64,000 bases of DNA from Bradyrhizobium sp. (GCA_004799435.1 SSMV01000056.1:1-64000); one strand, 5' to 3'. Numbered from the stretch's first letter, positions 26,988 through 37,038 are shown. Notes: generated from the sequence alone by a model not told the origin. Program-made: numbers and translations.

Positions 26988-27863
26988 ATGCCTGTCCTTG
27001 TTCCCCGTCGCGCCTTTCTCGCCGGCGTCGCCGCCGCGGCTTTCACCGCGCCGGCGCGCGCCGACGATTCCACCGCCTCGGCCGAGGCGCTGATCGCGGT
27101 CATCGAGCAGGCGGCTGGTGGGCGGCTTGGCGTCGCGGTCATCGATTCCGGTTCCAAACGGAGCATCGGCCATCGGGCCGACGAGCGCTTCCCGATGTGC
27201 TCGACCTTCAAGGTTCTCGCCGCCGGCGCGGTTTTGAAACGGGTCGACGCCGGGACGGAGCGGCTCGACCGGCGGCTTCCCTATGGGCCTTCCGACCTGC
27301 TCGACTATGCGCCCATCGCCAAATCCCATGTCGGCGAAGGCGCGATGAGCCTCGCCGACGCCTGCGCCGCGGCGATCCAATGGAGCGACAACACCGCCGC
27401 CAATCTCGTGCTGGCGACGATCGGCGGCCCGGCCGGGGTCACCGACTTCGCCCGTTCGCTCGGCGACGTCGTGACGCGCCTCGATCGCAACGAGCCGAGC
27501 CTCAATAGCGCCATTCCCGGCGACCCGCGCGACACGACCTCGCCGTACGCGATGGCGCGCGATCTGCAGGCGTTGCTCCTCGGCGACGCTTTGTCGGAAG
27601 CCTCGCGCAAACAACTCGAAGCCTGGATGGTCGGCAATCAGACCGGCGGCCCGCGACTGCGCGCCGGCCTGCCGGCCGATTGGGGGATCGGCGACAAAAC
27701 CGGCAGCGGCGATCATGGCGTCGCCAACACCATCGCCATTCTGCGGCCGCCGGGTCGCGCGCCGCTTTTCGTCGCCGTCTATTACGCCGAGTCGGATCGG
27801 TCTATGGATGACCGCAACGCCGTCAATCGCGACGTCGCGCTGGTGATCGCCGCGGCGATGTGA
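26988..27863 (+). CDS. bla: Class A beta-lactamase
   Basis: This is a serine beta-lactamase, a periplasmic enzyme that hydrolyses beta-lactam rings. The 291-residue protein carries a probable Tat signal (PRRAFLAGVAAAAF) with cleavage near ARA. All four catalytic motifs are present: STFK (Ser72, Lys75), SDN (133-135), EPSLN (Glu169), and KTG (237-239). The Ser72 motif is preceded by Cys71 (MCSTFK), as in several chromosomal class A enzymes. Spectrum cannot be predicted. No LysR-type ampR-like regulator adjoins it. Codon use matches the chromosome, so recent acquisition is unlikely. Confidence 0.96.
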   Translation: MPVLVPRRAFLAGVAAAAFTAPARADDSTASAEALIAVIEQAAGGRLGVAVIDSGSKRSIGHRADERFPMCSTFKVLAAGAVLKRVDAGTERLDRRLPYGPSDLLDYAPIAKSHVGEGAMSLADACAAAIQWSDNTAANLVLATIGGPAGVTDFARSLGDVVTRLDRNEPSLNSAIPGDPRDTTSPYAMARDLQALLLGDALSEASRKQLEAWMVGNQTGGPRLRAGLPADWGIGDKTGSGDHGVANTIAILRPPGRAPLFVAVYYAESDRSMDDRNAVNRDVALVIAAAM

Positions 27864-27892
27864 CGTTTGGTGAGGCTTCGACGGGAGACGAG

Positions 27893-29437
27893 ATGAACGG
27901 CGCCGAGGCCATTTTGCGCACGCTCGCCGACAATGGCGTCGAAGTCTGCTTCACCAATCCCGGCACCAGCGAGATGCAGTTCGTCGCCGCTTTCGACCGC
28001 GAGCCGCGGCTGCGACCCATTCTCTGCCTCTTCGAAGGCGTCGCCAGCGGCGCGGCCGATGGCTACGCCCGCATCAAGGGCAAGCCTGCCGCGACGCTGC
28101 TGCATCTTGGTCCCGGCCTCGCCAACGCCTCGGCCAATCTGCACAATGCGCAGCGCGCGCATACGCCGATCGTCAATCTGGTCGGCGATCACGCGACCTA
28201 TCATCGCAATCTGGAGGCGCCGCTCGCCTCCGACATCGCCGCGCTCGCCAGACTGAACTCGATCTGGACCAGGACGGGCGAGACCACTGACGCCTTGGTC
28301 GCGCTGGCCTCGGAAGCGGTTGCGGCGTGTCAGGCCGGCGCCGGCGGAACGGCGACGCTGATCCTGCCGGCCGATTGCGCCTGGTCGGACGCGAGCGGGC
28401 TGGGTCCGAGGGTCGTGGCGCCGCCGCGTTCGCGCTGCGATGTCGCGCGCATCGCCAAGTTTGCGGCTGCGCTGAAATCGGCGCGGGCGCCGGCGATCCT
28501 GATGGGCGGCGGGGCGCTGAGCGAGGCGGGTCTCTTCGCCGCCGGGCGCATCGCGCGCTTCGGCGTGCGCATCGTCATCGACACATTTTTCGCGCTTCAG
28601 CCGCGCGGCGCCGGACGCTTCGCGCCCGAGCGGCTGCCCTATTTCGGCGAGGCGGCCGTTGCGAGCCTCGCTGGCGTCGATTTTCTGGCGCTGGCCGCAA
28701 CCAAGCCGCCGGTCGCCTTCTTCGCCTATCCCGGCGTGCCGAGTCTGCTAGCGCCGCCGGATTGCACGCTCGAAACTCTGGCGACGCTGGAAGAGGACGC
28801 GAGTTTCGCGCTTCAATCGTTGGCGGATGCGCTTGATGCGCCGGCCGCGCCGATCCTCGCGCCGCAGACGATCGGCGACACCTCGCCGGACGGTCCGCTG
28901 ACAGCCGAGGCGATCGGGATCTCGCTCGCCCGCCATATGCCGGAGGACGCGATCATCGCCGAAGACGCGGTGACCTCGGGCCTGCCGGTCTATACGCAGA
29001 CCCTCGGCGCCCGTCGGCACGACTGGCTCTGTCTGACCGGCGGCGCCATCGGCCAGGGCCTGCCGGCGGCGGTCGGCGCCGCGGTCGCCGCGCCGGAGCG
29101 CAAGGTCATCGCGCTCACCGGCGACGGCTCGGGCGCCTATGTGCTGCAGAGCCTGTGGACCATGGCGCGCGAGAAGCTCGATGTCGTCACGATCGTCTGC
29201 GCCAATCGCGCCTATCGCATTCTCGATGTCGAATTCGCCCGCACCAAATCGGGCGAGCCGGGCCCGCAGGCGCGCCGGATGTTCGCGCTCGACGAGCCAC
29301 ATCTCGACTGGACGGCGCTGGCGCGCGGCTTCGGCGTTCCCGCCGTGCGGTGCGAGAGCGGCGAAAGCTTCGACGCCGAACTTGCGCGCGCCGTCGCGAC
29401 CAAGGGCCCGACGCTGATCGAGGCGGTCATCCCATAG
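27893..29437 (+). CDS. ThDP-dependent enzyme of the acetolactate synthase large-subunit family
   Basis: The 514-residue protein has the three-domain ThDP layout. The N-terminal Pyr domain has the catalytic Glu48 in CLFEGVASGAADGYAR and starts NGVEVCFTNPGTSEM. A central domain follows, and the C-terminal PP domain has the ThDP motif beginning GDGSGAY at 410. It is the acetolactate-synthase-like clade, often used for 2-keto acids other than pyruvate, such as benzoylformate. There is no FAD-specific regulatory-subunit partner (ilvH) nearby, so branched-chain amino-acid synthesis is unlikely. I chose ATG at 27893 because GGGAGACGAG precedes it. It starts 30 bases after the beta-lactamase stop and may be co-transcribed. 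Confidence 0.86.
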   Translation: MNGAEAILRTLADNGVEVCFTNPGTSEMQFVAAFDREPRLRPILCLFEGVASGAADGYARIKGKPAATLLHLGPGLANASANLHNAQRAHTPIVNLVGDHATYHRNLEAPLASDIAALARLNSIWTRTGETTDALVALASEAVAACQAGAGGTATLILPADCAWSDASGLGPRVVAPPRSRCDVARIAKFAAALKSARAPAILMGGGALSEAGLFAAGRIARFGVRIVIDTFFALQPRGAGRFAPERLPYFGEAAVASLAGVDFLALAATKPPVAFFAYPGVPSLLAPPDCTLETLATLEEDASFALQSLADALDAPAAPILAPQTIGDTSPDGPLTAEAIGISLARHMPEDAIIAEDAVTSGLPVYTQTLGARRHDWLCLTGGAIGQGLPAAVGAAVAAPERKVIALTGDGSGAYVLQSLWTMAREKLDVVTIVCANRAYRILDVEFARTKSGEPGPQARRMFALDEPHLDWTALARGFGVPAVRCESGESFDAELARAVATKGPTLIEAVIP

Positions 29438-30677
29438 CGCGCGCCGGCGCCAGGGCGGCGATCGCCTGTTCGGCGGCGGCGACGCCGGTGAGATAGGCGC
29501 CATGGGCGGTCGAGTAATCGGCGCGCGAGCAGGCTTCGCCGGCGAAGAACAGACGGTTCTCGACCGGCTCGGCGAGCGCGGCGCGATCGTCGGCGCGGCC
29601 GGGCAGGGCGTAGGAATATGCGCCGCGGGCGAAGGGGTCGTCGCCCCAGCCGTGGAAGGCGAGTGGCGCAATGCGCCGCGCGAAATCGCCGCCGTAAAGG
29701 CCGATGAGTTCACCGCGCGCGAAATCGAAGAAGGCCGCTTCGCCGCCCGCCTCAAGATCGGCGGCCAGCGCGCCGCCGAAATAGCATTCGATCATCGGCC
29801 GGCCGAGCGGACGGAACTGATAGCCAGCGGTGGCGACGGAATTGAGTTTGCCGAAGACGCGCGTATCCGGTTCGAAACCTTCCGCGTCGGCCAGCGAGAG
29901 GAACAGCTTGTCGTCATGGCCCAAGGGCAGCCCCGCCGCCGCGCGCGTCTTGGCCGGCAACGCGGGCGCGAACAGCGCCTCATTGGCGGCGATGATTGCG
30001 CTCGGCAGGGTCACGATCGCCGCGTCGGCCTCGATCGCGCCGCGCGCCGTCTCGATGCGCAGGCGGCGACCGCCGTGATCGATGCGGGTTGCGACGCTGT
30101 CGAAAGCGAAATCGAGGCCTGCGCCATGGGCGACGATCGTCGCGCCATAGCCTTGCGCGATACGCCAATTGACGCCGTCGTCGCCATAGCGGCCGAGATC
30201 GCGCGCCGAGACGCGTTCGAGCGCCGCGCCGCTGTAATAGCCGCTGACGGCGTCGAGCAGCGCGTTCCATTTTCCGCCTCTTTCGAGCAGGTCGGCGAGC
30301 GGGCGGTCGGGCTCGCTCTCGCTCAACGCGTCGGCGCGCTCGTGCAGCGCCCAGAGCGCGGCGCGCAATTCGCCCGATTCGGCCGCCGACAATCCCGGCT
30401 GCGCCGAAGCGCGCGACCAGGGCGGCGGCGTGCGGTCGATTGTTCGCCCTTGCGCTTCGGCGATGCTGGTCCACGGGTTGCGCTCGGCCGAATGCAGCCA
30501 GCCGCAGCCGAGATCGAGCGGAAAGCTGCCGGCCTCGACGGTCCAGGCGCGACCGCCTGGACGCGACCTGGCTTCGACGATCAGCGCTGTAAGGCCGGCC
30601 TCGCGAAGTCGCCGCGCCGCGCCGATCCCCGCCGCGCCGCCGCCGATCACCGCGACTTGAACGTCGCTCCTGGCCAT
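29427..30677 (-). CDS. FAD-dependent amine oxidase family protein
   Basis: The 416-residue flavoprotein starts with the FAD-binding VAVIGGGAAGIGAARRLREAG followed by the glutamate of VEARSRPGGRAW. The body has the amine-oxidase pattern (LDLGCGWLHSAERNPW, IVTLPSAIIAAN) and the C-terminal FAD clamp RLFFAGEACSRADYSTAHGAY. Such enzymes oxidise amines, polyamines or amino acids; the substrate is not evident. I chose ATG at 30677. Its 3' end overlaps the convergent ThDP gene by 11 bases. Confidence 0.86.
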   Translation of the reverse strand: MARSDVQVAVIGGGAAGIGAARRLREAGLTALIVEARSRPGGRAWTVEAGSFPLDLGCGWLHSAERNPWTSIAEAQGRTIDRTPPPWSRASAQPGLSAAESGELRAALWALHERADALSESEPDRPLADLLERGGKWNALLDAVSGYYSGAALERVSARDLGRYGDDGVNWRIAQGYGATIVAHGAGLDFAFDSVATRIDHGGRRLRIETARGAIEADAAIVTLPSAIIAANEALFAPALPAKTRAAAGLPLGHDDKLFLSLADAEGFEPDTRVFGKLNSVATAGYQFRPLGRPMIECYFGGALAADLEAGGEAAFFDFARGELIGLYGGDFARRIAPLAFHGWGDDPFARGAYSYALPGRADDRAALAEPVENRLFFAGEACSRADYSTAHGAYLTGVAAAEQAIAALAPARAMG

Positions 30678-30756
30678 CCGAACTCCTATCGGCGTCGCCT
30701 CGCGCAGCCGGCTGCGACGCGACATGCGAGAGGCGGCTTGCGGGCAAACCGGCCGC

Positions 30757-32085
30757 TCAGGCCCGCGTCTGCCCGTCGCCGCGCACGCGATATTTGAAGG
30801 TGCAGAGCTGTTCGACGCCGACCGGTCCGCGCGCATGCATGCGGCCGGTGGCGATGCCGATTTCGGCGCCGAAACCAAACTCGCCGCCATCGGCGAATTG
30901 GGTCGAGGCGTTGACCAGCACGATCGCCGAATCGACTTGCCGCAGGAATTTTTCCGCCGCCGCCTTGTCCTCGGTGACGATGCAATCGGTGTGATGCGAG
31001 CCATAGGTCTCGATATGGTCGATCGCCGCGTCGAGCCCGTCGACCACCTTCACCGCGATGATCGCGTCGAGATATTCGGCGCGCCAGTCGAATTCGCGCG
31101 CCGGCGTCACCGCGCCGTTCACGGCGCGCGTCGCTTCGTCGCCGCGCACCGCGCAGCCGGCGGCGATCAGGGCCTCGACAAGCGGCTTGAGCATGGTGGG
31201 CGCGGCTTCGCGATCGACCAACAGCGTCTCCGCGGCGCCGCAGACGCCGGTGCGGCGCATCTTGGAGTTGACGACGATTTTCAGCGCCTTGCCGAGGTCG
31301 GCGGCGCGATCGATATAGACATGCACCACGCCTTCGAGATGGGCGAAGACCGGCACCCGCGCCTCGCGCTGCACGCGCTCGACCAGGTTCTTGCCGCCGC
31401 GCGGCACGATGACGTCGAGCGCGCCGCCCAAACCTTCAAGCATCTCGCCGACCGCTTCGCGCGAGGTCGAGGGCGCGCGCGAGATCGCCGCTTCCGGAAG
31501 CCCGGCTTCGCGCAAGCCGGCGACGAGGCAGGCGTGGATCGCGGCGGAAGAGTGAAAACTGTCCGAGCCGCCGCGCAGCACCACCGCGTCGCCGGCCTTG
31601 AGGCAAAGCGCGCCGGCGTCGGCGGTCACATTGGGCCGGCTCTCATAGATGACGCCGACGACGCCGAGCGGCGTCGCGACGCGCTCGATGATAAGGCCAT
31701 TGGGTCGCTCGAAGGTCGCCAGCAAGCGGCCGACCGGATCGGGGAGGGCGGCGACCGTCTCGACGCCGCTCGCCATGGCTTCGATGCGCGCCGCGTCAAG
31801 CGCCAGCCGATCGAGGAAGGCCGGCGCGACGCCCTTGGCGCGCGCCGCTTCGAGGTCGCGGGCGTTGGCCGCCAGAATTTCGCTGCCGCGCTCGCGCAAT
31901 ATCCGCGCCGCGGCGATCAGGGCGCGGCTCTTGGCCCCGGCCGGCGCATTGGCGAGAATGCGCGCCGCGCGCTTGGCCTCCGCGCCGATCGCCCGCATTT
32001 CAGCCCGCGCTTCCGCCGCCTCGGAGAGAGGCTTTGACGAAACGATCTTCGGCGAGGCGATGTTGGGCGTGGCGGACTGGGTCAT
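30757..32085 (-). CDS. proA: Glutamate-5-semialdehyde dehydrogenase (gamma-glutamyl phosphate reductase)
   Basis: ProA reduces gamma-glutamyl phosphate to glutamate semialdehyde for proline synthesis. The 442-residue ALDH-fold protein shows [28 protein letters not shown], the catalytic Cys282 in [11 protein letters not shown], and the late [20 protein letters not shown] with GPVGVEQL. Length is normal, with a short Ser/Pro-rich N-terminal extension. proB is not adjacent. The gene is 93 bases downstream of lysC on the same strand. Confidence 0.97.
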   Translation of the reverse strand: MTQSATPNIASPKIVSSKPLSEAAEARAEMRAIGAEAKRAARILANAPAGAKSRALIAAARILRERGSEILAANARDLEAARAKGVAPAFLDRLALDAARIEAMASGVETVAALPDPVGRLLATFERPNGLIIERVATPLGVVGVIYESRPNVTADAGALCLKAGDAVVLRGGSDSFHSSAAIHACLVAGLREAGLPEAAISRAPSTSREAVGEMLEGLGGALDVIVPRGGKNLVERVQREARVPVFAHLEGVVHVYIDRAADLGKALKIVVNSKMRRTGVCGAAETLLVDREAAPTMLKPLVEALIAAGCAVRGDEATRAVNGAVTPAREFDWRAEYLDAIIAVKVVDGLDAAIDHIETYGSHHTDCIVTEDKAAAEKFLRQVDSAIVLVNASTQFADGGEFGFGAEIGIATGRMHARGPVGVEQLCTFKYRVRGDGQTRA

Positions 32086-32178
32086 TGGCGGGTTGGGGGG
32101 TGGCGTTGAGGCGCCCTTTTAGCACGCGGGCGCGCCGCTGACACCCCAAACGATGCTCCTTGCGCGGGCAGGCGACGC

Positions 32179-33417
32179 TCAGGCTTTGACGTCGAGCCCG
32201 TAAAGCGTGTGCAAAGTGCGCACGGCGAGCTCGGTATAGGCCTCGTCGATCAGCATCGAGAACTTGATCTCGGAAGTGGTGATCGCGCGAATGTTGATCC
32301 CCTTCTCGGCCAGCGCCTTAAATGCGCGGGCGGCGACGCCGGAGTGGCTGCGCATGCCGATGCCAATCGCCGAAATCTTCACCACATCGGGCGTGCCCTG
32401 CAGCGCCGTATAGCCGATCTTGTCGCGTCGCGATTCGAGCAGCGCCTTGGCGCGATCGAATTCGGCGCCCGGCACGGTGAAGGTGATGTCGGTCGTCGCC
32501 GCGTCGTCGGAGACGACCTGGATGATCATGTCGACATTGATATTGGCCTCGGCGAGAGGCCCGAAGATCGCCGCCGCGACGCCCGGCTTGTCGGCGACCT
32601 TGCGCAGGGTGAGTTGCGCCTCGTCGCGCGAAAAGGCGATGCCGGTCACCACCTGCTTTTCCACGATGTCCTCCTCGTCGCAAATCAGCGTGCCGAGCCT
32701 GGGGTCGGCGGGATCGTCGAAAGACGAGCGCACGTAGGTGCGCACATTATGCACCATGGCGACTTCGACCGAGCGCACCTGCAGCACTTTGGCGCCGAGT
32801 GACGCCATTTCCAGCATTTCCTCGAACGACACCCGATCGAGCCGCTGAGCCCTTGGCACGACGCGCGGATCGGTGGTGTAGACGCCGTCGACGTCGGTGT
32901 AGATATCGCAACGATCGGCGTGGAGCGCCGCGGCGAGCGCGACGGCTGACGTGTCCGAGCCGCCTCGGCCGAGCGTCGTGACCTGGCCCGTCTCGGCGTG
33001 CACGCCCTGAAAGCCGGCGACGACCGCGATCTCTCCCTTGGCGAAGCCGGCGATGATCCTGGCGCCGTCGACGCTCTCGATGCGGGCCGCGCCATGGGCG
33101 GCGTCAGTGGCGAGCGGGATCTGCCAGCCCTGCCAGGAGCGGGCGTTCAAGCCCATGTCCTTGAGCACGATCGCCAGCAGGCCGGCGGTGACGAGTTCGC
33201 CAGAGGCGACCACCGCGTCATATTCGGCCGGGTCATAGACCGGCGCCGCCTCGCGACACCAGGCGACCAGTTCGTTTGTCTTGCCCGACATGGCCGAGAC
33301 GACGACCGCCACCTCCGCGCCGGCGTCGACTTCGCGTTTGACGTGCCGGGCGACATTGCGAATGCGCTCGACGTTGGCGACCGAGGTGCCGCCAAACTTC
33401 ATCACCAGACGCGCCAT
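32179..33417 (-). CDS. lysC: Aspartate kinase
   Basis: Aspartokinase phosphorylates L-aspartate, the first step toward lysine, threonine and methionine. The 412-residue protein has the kinase motif VMKFGGTSVANVERI at the start, GRGGSDTSAVALAAAL, and IYTDVDGVYTTDPR. Two ACT domains at the C-terminus carry feedback control (SRDEAQLTLRKVADKPGVAAAIF and KISAIGIGMRSHSGVAARAF). It is a single-domain-kinase form with no fused homoserine dehydrogenase. It is divergent from ubiG across 130 bases. Confidence 0.97.
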   Translation of the reverse strand: MARLVMKFGGTSVANVERIRNVARHVKREVDAGAEVAVVVSAMSGKTNELVAWCREAAPVYDPAEYDAVVASGELVTAGLLAIVLKDMGLNARSWQGWQIPLATDAAHGAARIESVDGARIIAGFAKGEIAVVAGFQGVHAETGQVTTLGRGGSDTSAVALAAALHADRCDIYTDVDGVYTTDPRVVPRAQRLDRVSFEEMLEMASLGAKVLQVRSVEVAMVHNVRTYVRSSFDDPADPRLGTLICDEEDIVEKQVVTGIAFSRDEAQLTLRKVADKPGVAAAIFGPLAEANINVDMIIQVVSDDAATTDITFTVPGAEFDRAKALLESRRDKIGYTALQGTPDVVKISAIGIGMRSHSGVAARAFKALAEKGINIRAITTSEIKFSMLIDEAYTELAVRTLHTLYGLDVKA

Positions 33418-33547
33418 GACGATTCCAGGAGCCCGGGATTCCAGAAGCCCAGGCAGTCTCTTACCCGCGCGGCTCGCGCCGTCGCGCTGGCGCGCGTATA
33501 AAGGCGCTTCCCAGGCCGGTCAACGCCTGCAAACCGGGATTAGCCGC

Positions 33548-34300
33548 ATGGTCGCCGCCGCCGGCGTCATCGACGAGGAAGTCAGACGCTTCGCCGCGCT
33601 GGGCGACGAATGGTGGAATCCATCGGGGCCGATGGCGGCCTTGCATCGCATCGCGCCGCTGCGGATCGGCTGGATGCGCGATACGATCCTCGGCCATTTC
33701 GGCCGCGCCGCCGGAGCCGATGCGGCGCCGCTTGCGGGCCTGAGGCTGCTCGATGTCGGCTGTGGCGGCGGCCTCGTTGCCGAGCCTCTCGCGCGCCTCG
33801 GCGCCGAAGTCCTCGGCCTCGATCCCGCCGAGGCGGCGATTGCCGCCGCGCGCGCCCATGCCGAGGCGACCGGCGCACGGCTCGCCTATCGGGTCGGCAC
33901 GGTGGAGGATCTCGTTGCCGAGGGCGCGCGCTTCGACGTGGTGAGCGCAATGGAAGTCGTCGAACATGTTCCAGACGTCCCGGCCTTTGTCGCGGCGGCG
34001 ACCCGTCTCGTCGCGCCGGACGGATTGTTCCTCGCTTCGACCCTCAATCGCACGCTAAAAAGCTTCGCACTGGCGATCGTCGGGGCCGAATATGTGCTGG
34101 GCTGGGTGCCCAAGGGCACGCATCGCTGGGAGCAATTCGTCACGCCGGCCGAATTCGCCGCGGCGTTTGAAGCGGCCGGATTCCGCGAGACGGCGCGGCG
34201 CGGAACGGTGCTGGATGTGGCGCGCGGCGCATGGCGTCTGTCGCGCGACGACAGCGTGAACTATTTCATCGCAGCGCACAGGGCGGAAGGCGTTCGATAG
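33548..34300 (+). CDS. ubiG: 3-demethylubiquinone-9 3-O-methyltransferase
   Basis: UbiG performs the two O-methylations in ubiquinone synthesis. The 250-residue SAM-dependent methyltransferase has the family start IDEEVRRFAALGDEWWNPSGPM, motif I LRLLDVGCGGG (66-76), the acidic GLDPAE, and VVSAMEVVEHVPD. Length is normal. Longer in-frame starts were rejected because they run into the lysC coding strand. It is followed 50 bases later by an FkbM-family gene on the same strand. Confidence 0.95.
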   Translation: MVAAAGVIDEEVRRFAALGDEWWNPSGPMAALHRIAPLRIGWMRDTILGHFGRAAGADAAPLAGLRLLDVGCGGGLVAEPLARLGAEVLGLDPAEAAIAAARAHAEATGARLAYRVGTVEDLVAEGARFDVVSAMEVVEHVPDVPAFVAAATRLVAPDGLFLASTLNRTLKSFALAIVGAEYVLGWVPKGTHRWEQFVTPAEFAAAFEAAGFRETARRGTVLDVARGAWRLSRDDSVNYFIAAHRAEGVR

Positions 34301-34350
34301 GCCGGACGGTCCGCCCGAGCGGGCCAAGGAAAGCGAGGGCGCGCAGGCCA

Positions 34351-35295
34351 ATGTCCGGCAAACCGTCAGACGCGGATCAGACGTTGCTGAAACCCGCCGC
34401 CGGCCTCCTCGGCCTGATGCGGCGCCTCGCCGCCGCGCTGCCGCCCGCCGAGCGCCGCGCGCTGGCGATGACCCTCGTCGAAAACGACGCCGACGAGATC
34501 AAGTTTCGTCGCAGCGGCGCGACTTGGACAATTGCGCCCTGGGACCGGGTGATCTCGCAATTCCTGTTCGCCAACGGCAGTTTTCAGGGGGACGAAATTC
34601 ATGCAGTCCTCAACTGGATGCGACGCCACAATCGCTTCGCCGCTCGGCGCGACTGCATCGTCGATGTCGGCGCGAACATCGGGACTACCGCCATCCCCTT
34701 CGCGCGCGCGACGACGTGCCGGGTTGTCGCGATTGAGCCTATGCCCGAGCCGTTCGCCTTGCTAACGCGCAATGTCGCGGACAATGACCTCACTCGGCGC
34801 GTGAGTTGCGTTCGCGCCGCCGTCATCGCCGGAGCCGCGAAGACCGTTCGCGTGGTCGTTCCGGTCGACAATGGCGGCGCCGGCGAGGTCGTCCGGCCCG
34901 GTCGCCGGCCGAGCTTCGACGGGCGGGAGGAGGTGCGCGTCGAGGCGCAGTCGCCGGCCGACGGTCTGAGCGCCATTCTCGATCGGCAGGGCGTGGCGCC
35001 CGAGCGCATCGCCTTCGTGTGGAGCGACACCCAGGGATGCGAAATCGACGTCATTGAGACCGGCCTCCCGCTGTGGGCGGCAGGCGCGCCGCTGTTCACC
35101 GAATTCGATCCCCGCTTCTACGGCCCCGAAGGGAGCGGTCAACTTGCCGAAGCCGCGCGCAAGCGCTTCGCCGCTTTCATCCCCAGCGAAAGGTTGATCG
35201 AAGATCCCAAGGCGGCGCCGAGCCCCATCGCCGATCTACCTGCCTATTGCCGGAGCCGCGGCGAGGCGACCAGCGATTGCCTGCTCATCCCCTAA
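34351..35295 (+). CDS. FkbM family methyltransferase
   Basis: The 314-residue protein contains an FkbM-type SAM domain with motif I IVDVGANIGTTAIPFA (103-118), the acidic VVAIEPMPEPFALL, and the later WSDTQGCEIDVIETG that matches the conserved DvqGaE-like segment. These enzymes usually O-methylate sugars or secondary metabolites. The first 90 residues are unusual for the family and may bind the acceptor. It may share a transcript with ubiG, but the link to ubiquinone is doubtful. Substrate unknown. Confidence 0.82.
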   Translation: MSGKPSDADQTLLKPAAGLLGLMRRLAAALPPAERRALAMTLVENDADEIKFRRSGATWTIAPWDRVISQFLFANGSFQGDEIHAVLNWMRRHNRFAARRDCIVDVGANIGTTAIPFARATTCRVVAIEPMPEPFALLTRNVADNDLTRRVSCVRAAVIAGAAKTVRVVVPVDNGGAGEVVRPGRRPSFDGREEVRVEAQSPADGLSAILDRQGVAPERIAFVWSDTQGCEIDVIETGLPLWAAGAPLFTEFDPRFYGPEGSGQLAEAARKRFAAFIPSERLIEDPKAAPSPIADLPAYCRSRGEATSDCLLIP

Positions 35296-35363
35296 GTCGC
35301 GCGGGGGAAGCGTCGGCGAGGCGGCGAGAGCCCAAGCGGCGCCGCGCCGCCGCGCGGTTCGCT

Positions 35364-35981
35364 TCAGGTCCCGCCCGCGCAATCCTTGATTGCGCGGTCG
35401 ATCGCCTGGCCGAAGCCGGAGAGCGAATAGGTGTCGGTCGTCAGGTTGCCCTTTTTCGAGGTCGCCTTGATGACCAATTTGCCGCCCTTGCGCATCCCAG
35501 TGATCAGATCGCTTTCCTGAGCGGCGTTCTTCACCCAGAGATTGCCGCCCTTGGGTAGCAGGTCGAACGTGTCGTCGCTGAGTTCGGCTGTTGGGGCGAT
35601 GAGCTTTTTCTTCTTGTCCTTGGGGTCGTCGCTATCGGGGTTTGGCGCGCCGACGTCGAAGCCCATGATGAAGGAAACCTCGTTGCGCACGCCTTCGCCC
35701 GGCCGCTCGGAGATGAAGGCGTAGGCGGGGTCGCGCTTCAAATCGTCCGGATCGCGTTGCTTGGGCTGGGCGAGCGCGTAGCAAATCCGGGTCTTGCCGG
35801 ACTGGGAGTGAAATACGCTCCAGTCGCCATAAGAGCCGACCGATTCCGGCTTGGCGGCCGGCGCGTCCTTCGACTTGTCGTCGCTTTTCGTTTGGGCTGC
35901 GGCGCCGCTGGCGATCAGGGCGAGCGCGACGCCCAGCGCGAGGATCGTCGCGCGGGCGGATTTGGGCGCGGCAAGCGGCAT
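35364..35981 (-). CDS. IalB family (invasion-associated locus B) secreted protein
   Basis: The 205-residue protein has a signal peptide (MPLAAPKSARATILALGVAL, cleavage near AAA), a Lys/Asp-rich linker, and the IalB signature GSYGDWSVFHSQSGKTRICYA. The family was named in Bartonella, but is widespread in harmless alphaproteobacteria, so the name does not imply virulence. It includes KNAAQESDLITGMRKGGKLVI and a terminal Cys. Start ATG at 35981 gives a clean signal peptide. It is probably monocistronic. Confidence 0.85.
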   Translation of the reverse strand: MPLAAPKSARATILALGVALALIASGAAAQTKSDDKSKDAPAAKPESVGSYGDWSVFHSQSGKTRICYALAQPKQRDPDDLKRDPAYAFISERPGEGVRNEVSFIMGFDVGAPNPDSDDPKDKKKKLIAPTAELSDDTFDLLPKGGNLWVKNAAQESDLITGMRKGGKLVIKATSKKGNLTTDTYSLSGFGQAIDRAIKDCAGGT

Positions 35982-36258
35982 GGAAAAGGCTTCCCTCGTC
36001 AATTGCGTCGGCAATTCCTCGCCGCGGCCGCTATTTGCGCTGCGATCCGGGCGAAATTCTGGTGCGCCGACCCGCATAGGCCCGTTTTCTATGCTCGCTC
36101 ATGGTTAATGAAAAATGAGTAAAGGGAAAGACGCCCGCTCGCCGAAGGGCCAGCGACGGCCTCGTTGCCGTTATTATCGTTTTCACTATGTATTATGGTT
36201 TCCATTTCGCGGCTCGGCCGTGACGGCCGCCGAATCGGATCGAACGAGCGCCTGCGCC

Positions 36259-37038
36259 TCAGGAGCGTCGGTCGGCGATCATGCCCTTGATATTCGAGAT
36301 CGCCTTGGCCGGGTTCAGGCCTTTCGGGCAGGTCTTGGCGCAATTCATGATCGTGTGGCAGCGATAGAGGCGGAACGGGTCCTCAAGCTCGTCGAGCCGT
36401 TCGCCGGTCGCCTCGTCGCGCGAATCGGCGATCCAGCGATAGGCCTGCAGCAGCGCAGCGGGACCGAGATAGCGGTCGGCGTTCCACCAATAGCTCGGGC
36501 AGGCGGTCGAGCATGAGGCGCAGAGAATGCATTCATAGAGGCCGTCGAGCCGGGCGCGGTCCTCCGGCGTCTGGCGCCATTCCTTCTCCGGCGTCGGCGA
36601 GGTGGTCTTCAGCCAAGGCTCGATCAGGGCGTGCTGGGCGTAGAAATGGGTCAGGTCGGGCACCAGATCCTTGACCACTTCCTGATGCGGCAGAGGCAGA
36701 ACGAGGATCGTTCCGACGATTTCGTCCATGCCGCGCGTGCAGGCGAGCGTATTGACCCCGTCGATGTTCATCGCGCAGGAGCCGCAGACGCCCTCGCGGC
36801 AGGAGCGGCGAAAGGTCAGGGTCGAATCGACTTTCGATTTGATCCAGATCAGCGCGTCGAGCGCCATCGGACCGCAATCGTCGCGATCGACCCAGAATGT
36901 GTCGATGCGCGGATTGCCGCCATCGTCGGGATTCCAGCGATAAATGCGAAATTCGGTCAGGCGTTTGGCGCCCGGCGGCTTGGGCCATTCCTTGCCCGGC
37001 GTCGGACGGGAGTTCTTGGGCAGGCTGATCTCGACCAT
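36259..37038 (-). CDS. sdhB: Succinate dehydrogenase iron-sulfur subunit
   Basis: SdhB passes electrons from SdhA to ubiquinone via three clusters. The 259-residue protein has the 2Fe-2S ligands Cys80, Cys85, Cys88 and Cys100 (CREGVCGSC), the 4Fe-4S set Cys170, 173, 176 with Cys237, and the 3Fe-4S set Cys180, 227, 233. Length is normal. It is the last gene of the sdh operon, but unlike the usual layout a glycosyltransferase gene lies between it and sdhA. The ribosome site is AGGA. ATG at 37038 gives the usual [10 protein letters not shown] start. Confidence 0.97.
   Translation of the reverse strand: MVEISLPKNSRPTPGKEWPKPPGAKRLTEFRIYRWNPDDGGNPRIDTFWVDRDDCGPMALDALIWIKSKVDSTLTFRRSCREGVCGSCAMNIDGVNTLACTRGMDEIVGTILVLPLPHQEVVKDLVPDLTHFYAQHALIEPWLKTTSPTPEKEWRQTPEDRARLDGLYECILCASCSTACPSYWWNADRYLGPAALLQAYRWIADSRDEATGERLDELEDPFRLYRCHTIMNCAKTCPKGLNPAKAISNIKGMIADRRS

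Noticed and set aside
32086-32178. Possible lysC terminator (GGCGCGCCC with GGGCGCC)
   Set aside because: The stem needs a two-base bulge and is not followed by a T-run on the minus strand.
35364-35981. IalB-family gene as evidence of a pathogen
   Set aside because: The family is widespread in free-living alphaproteobacteria, and no other virulence genes are visible.
36115-36516. Possible plus-strand gene in the gap between the IalB-family gene and sdhB
   Set aside because: More than half of it is antisense to sdhB and no ribosome site precedes its start. The 277-base gap otherwise shows only AT-rich sequence.
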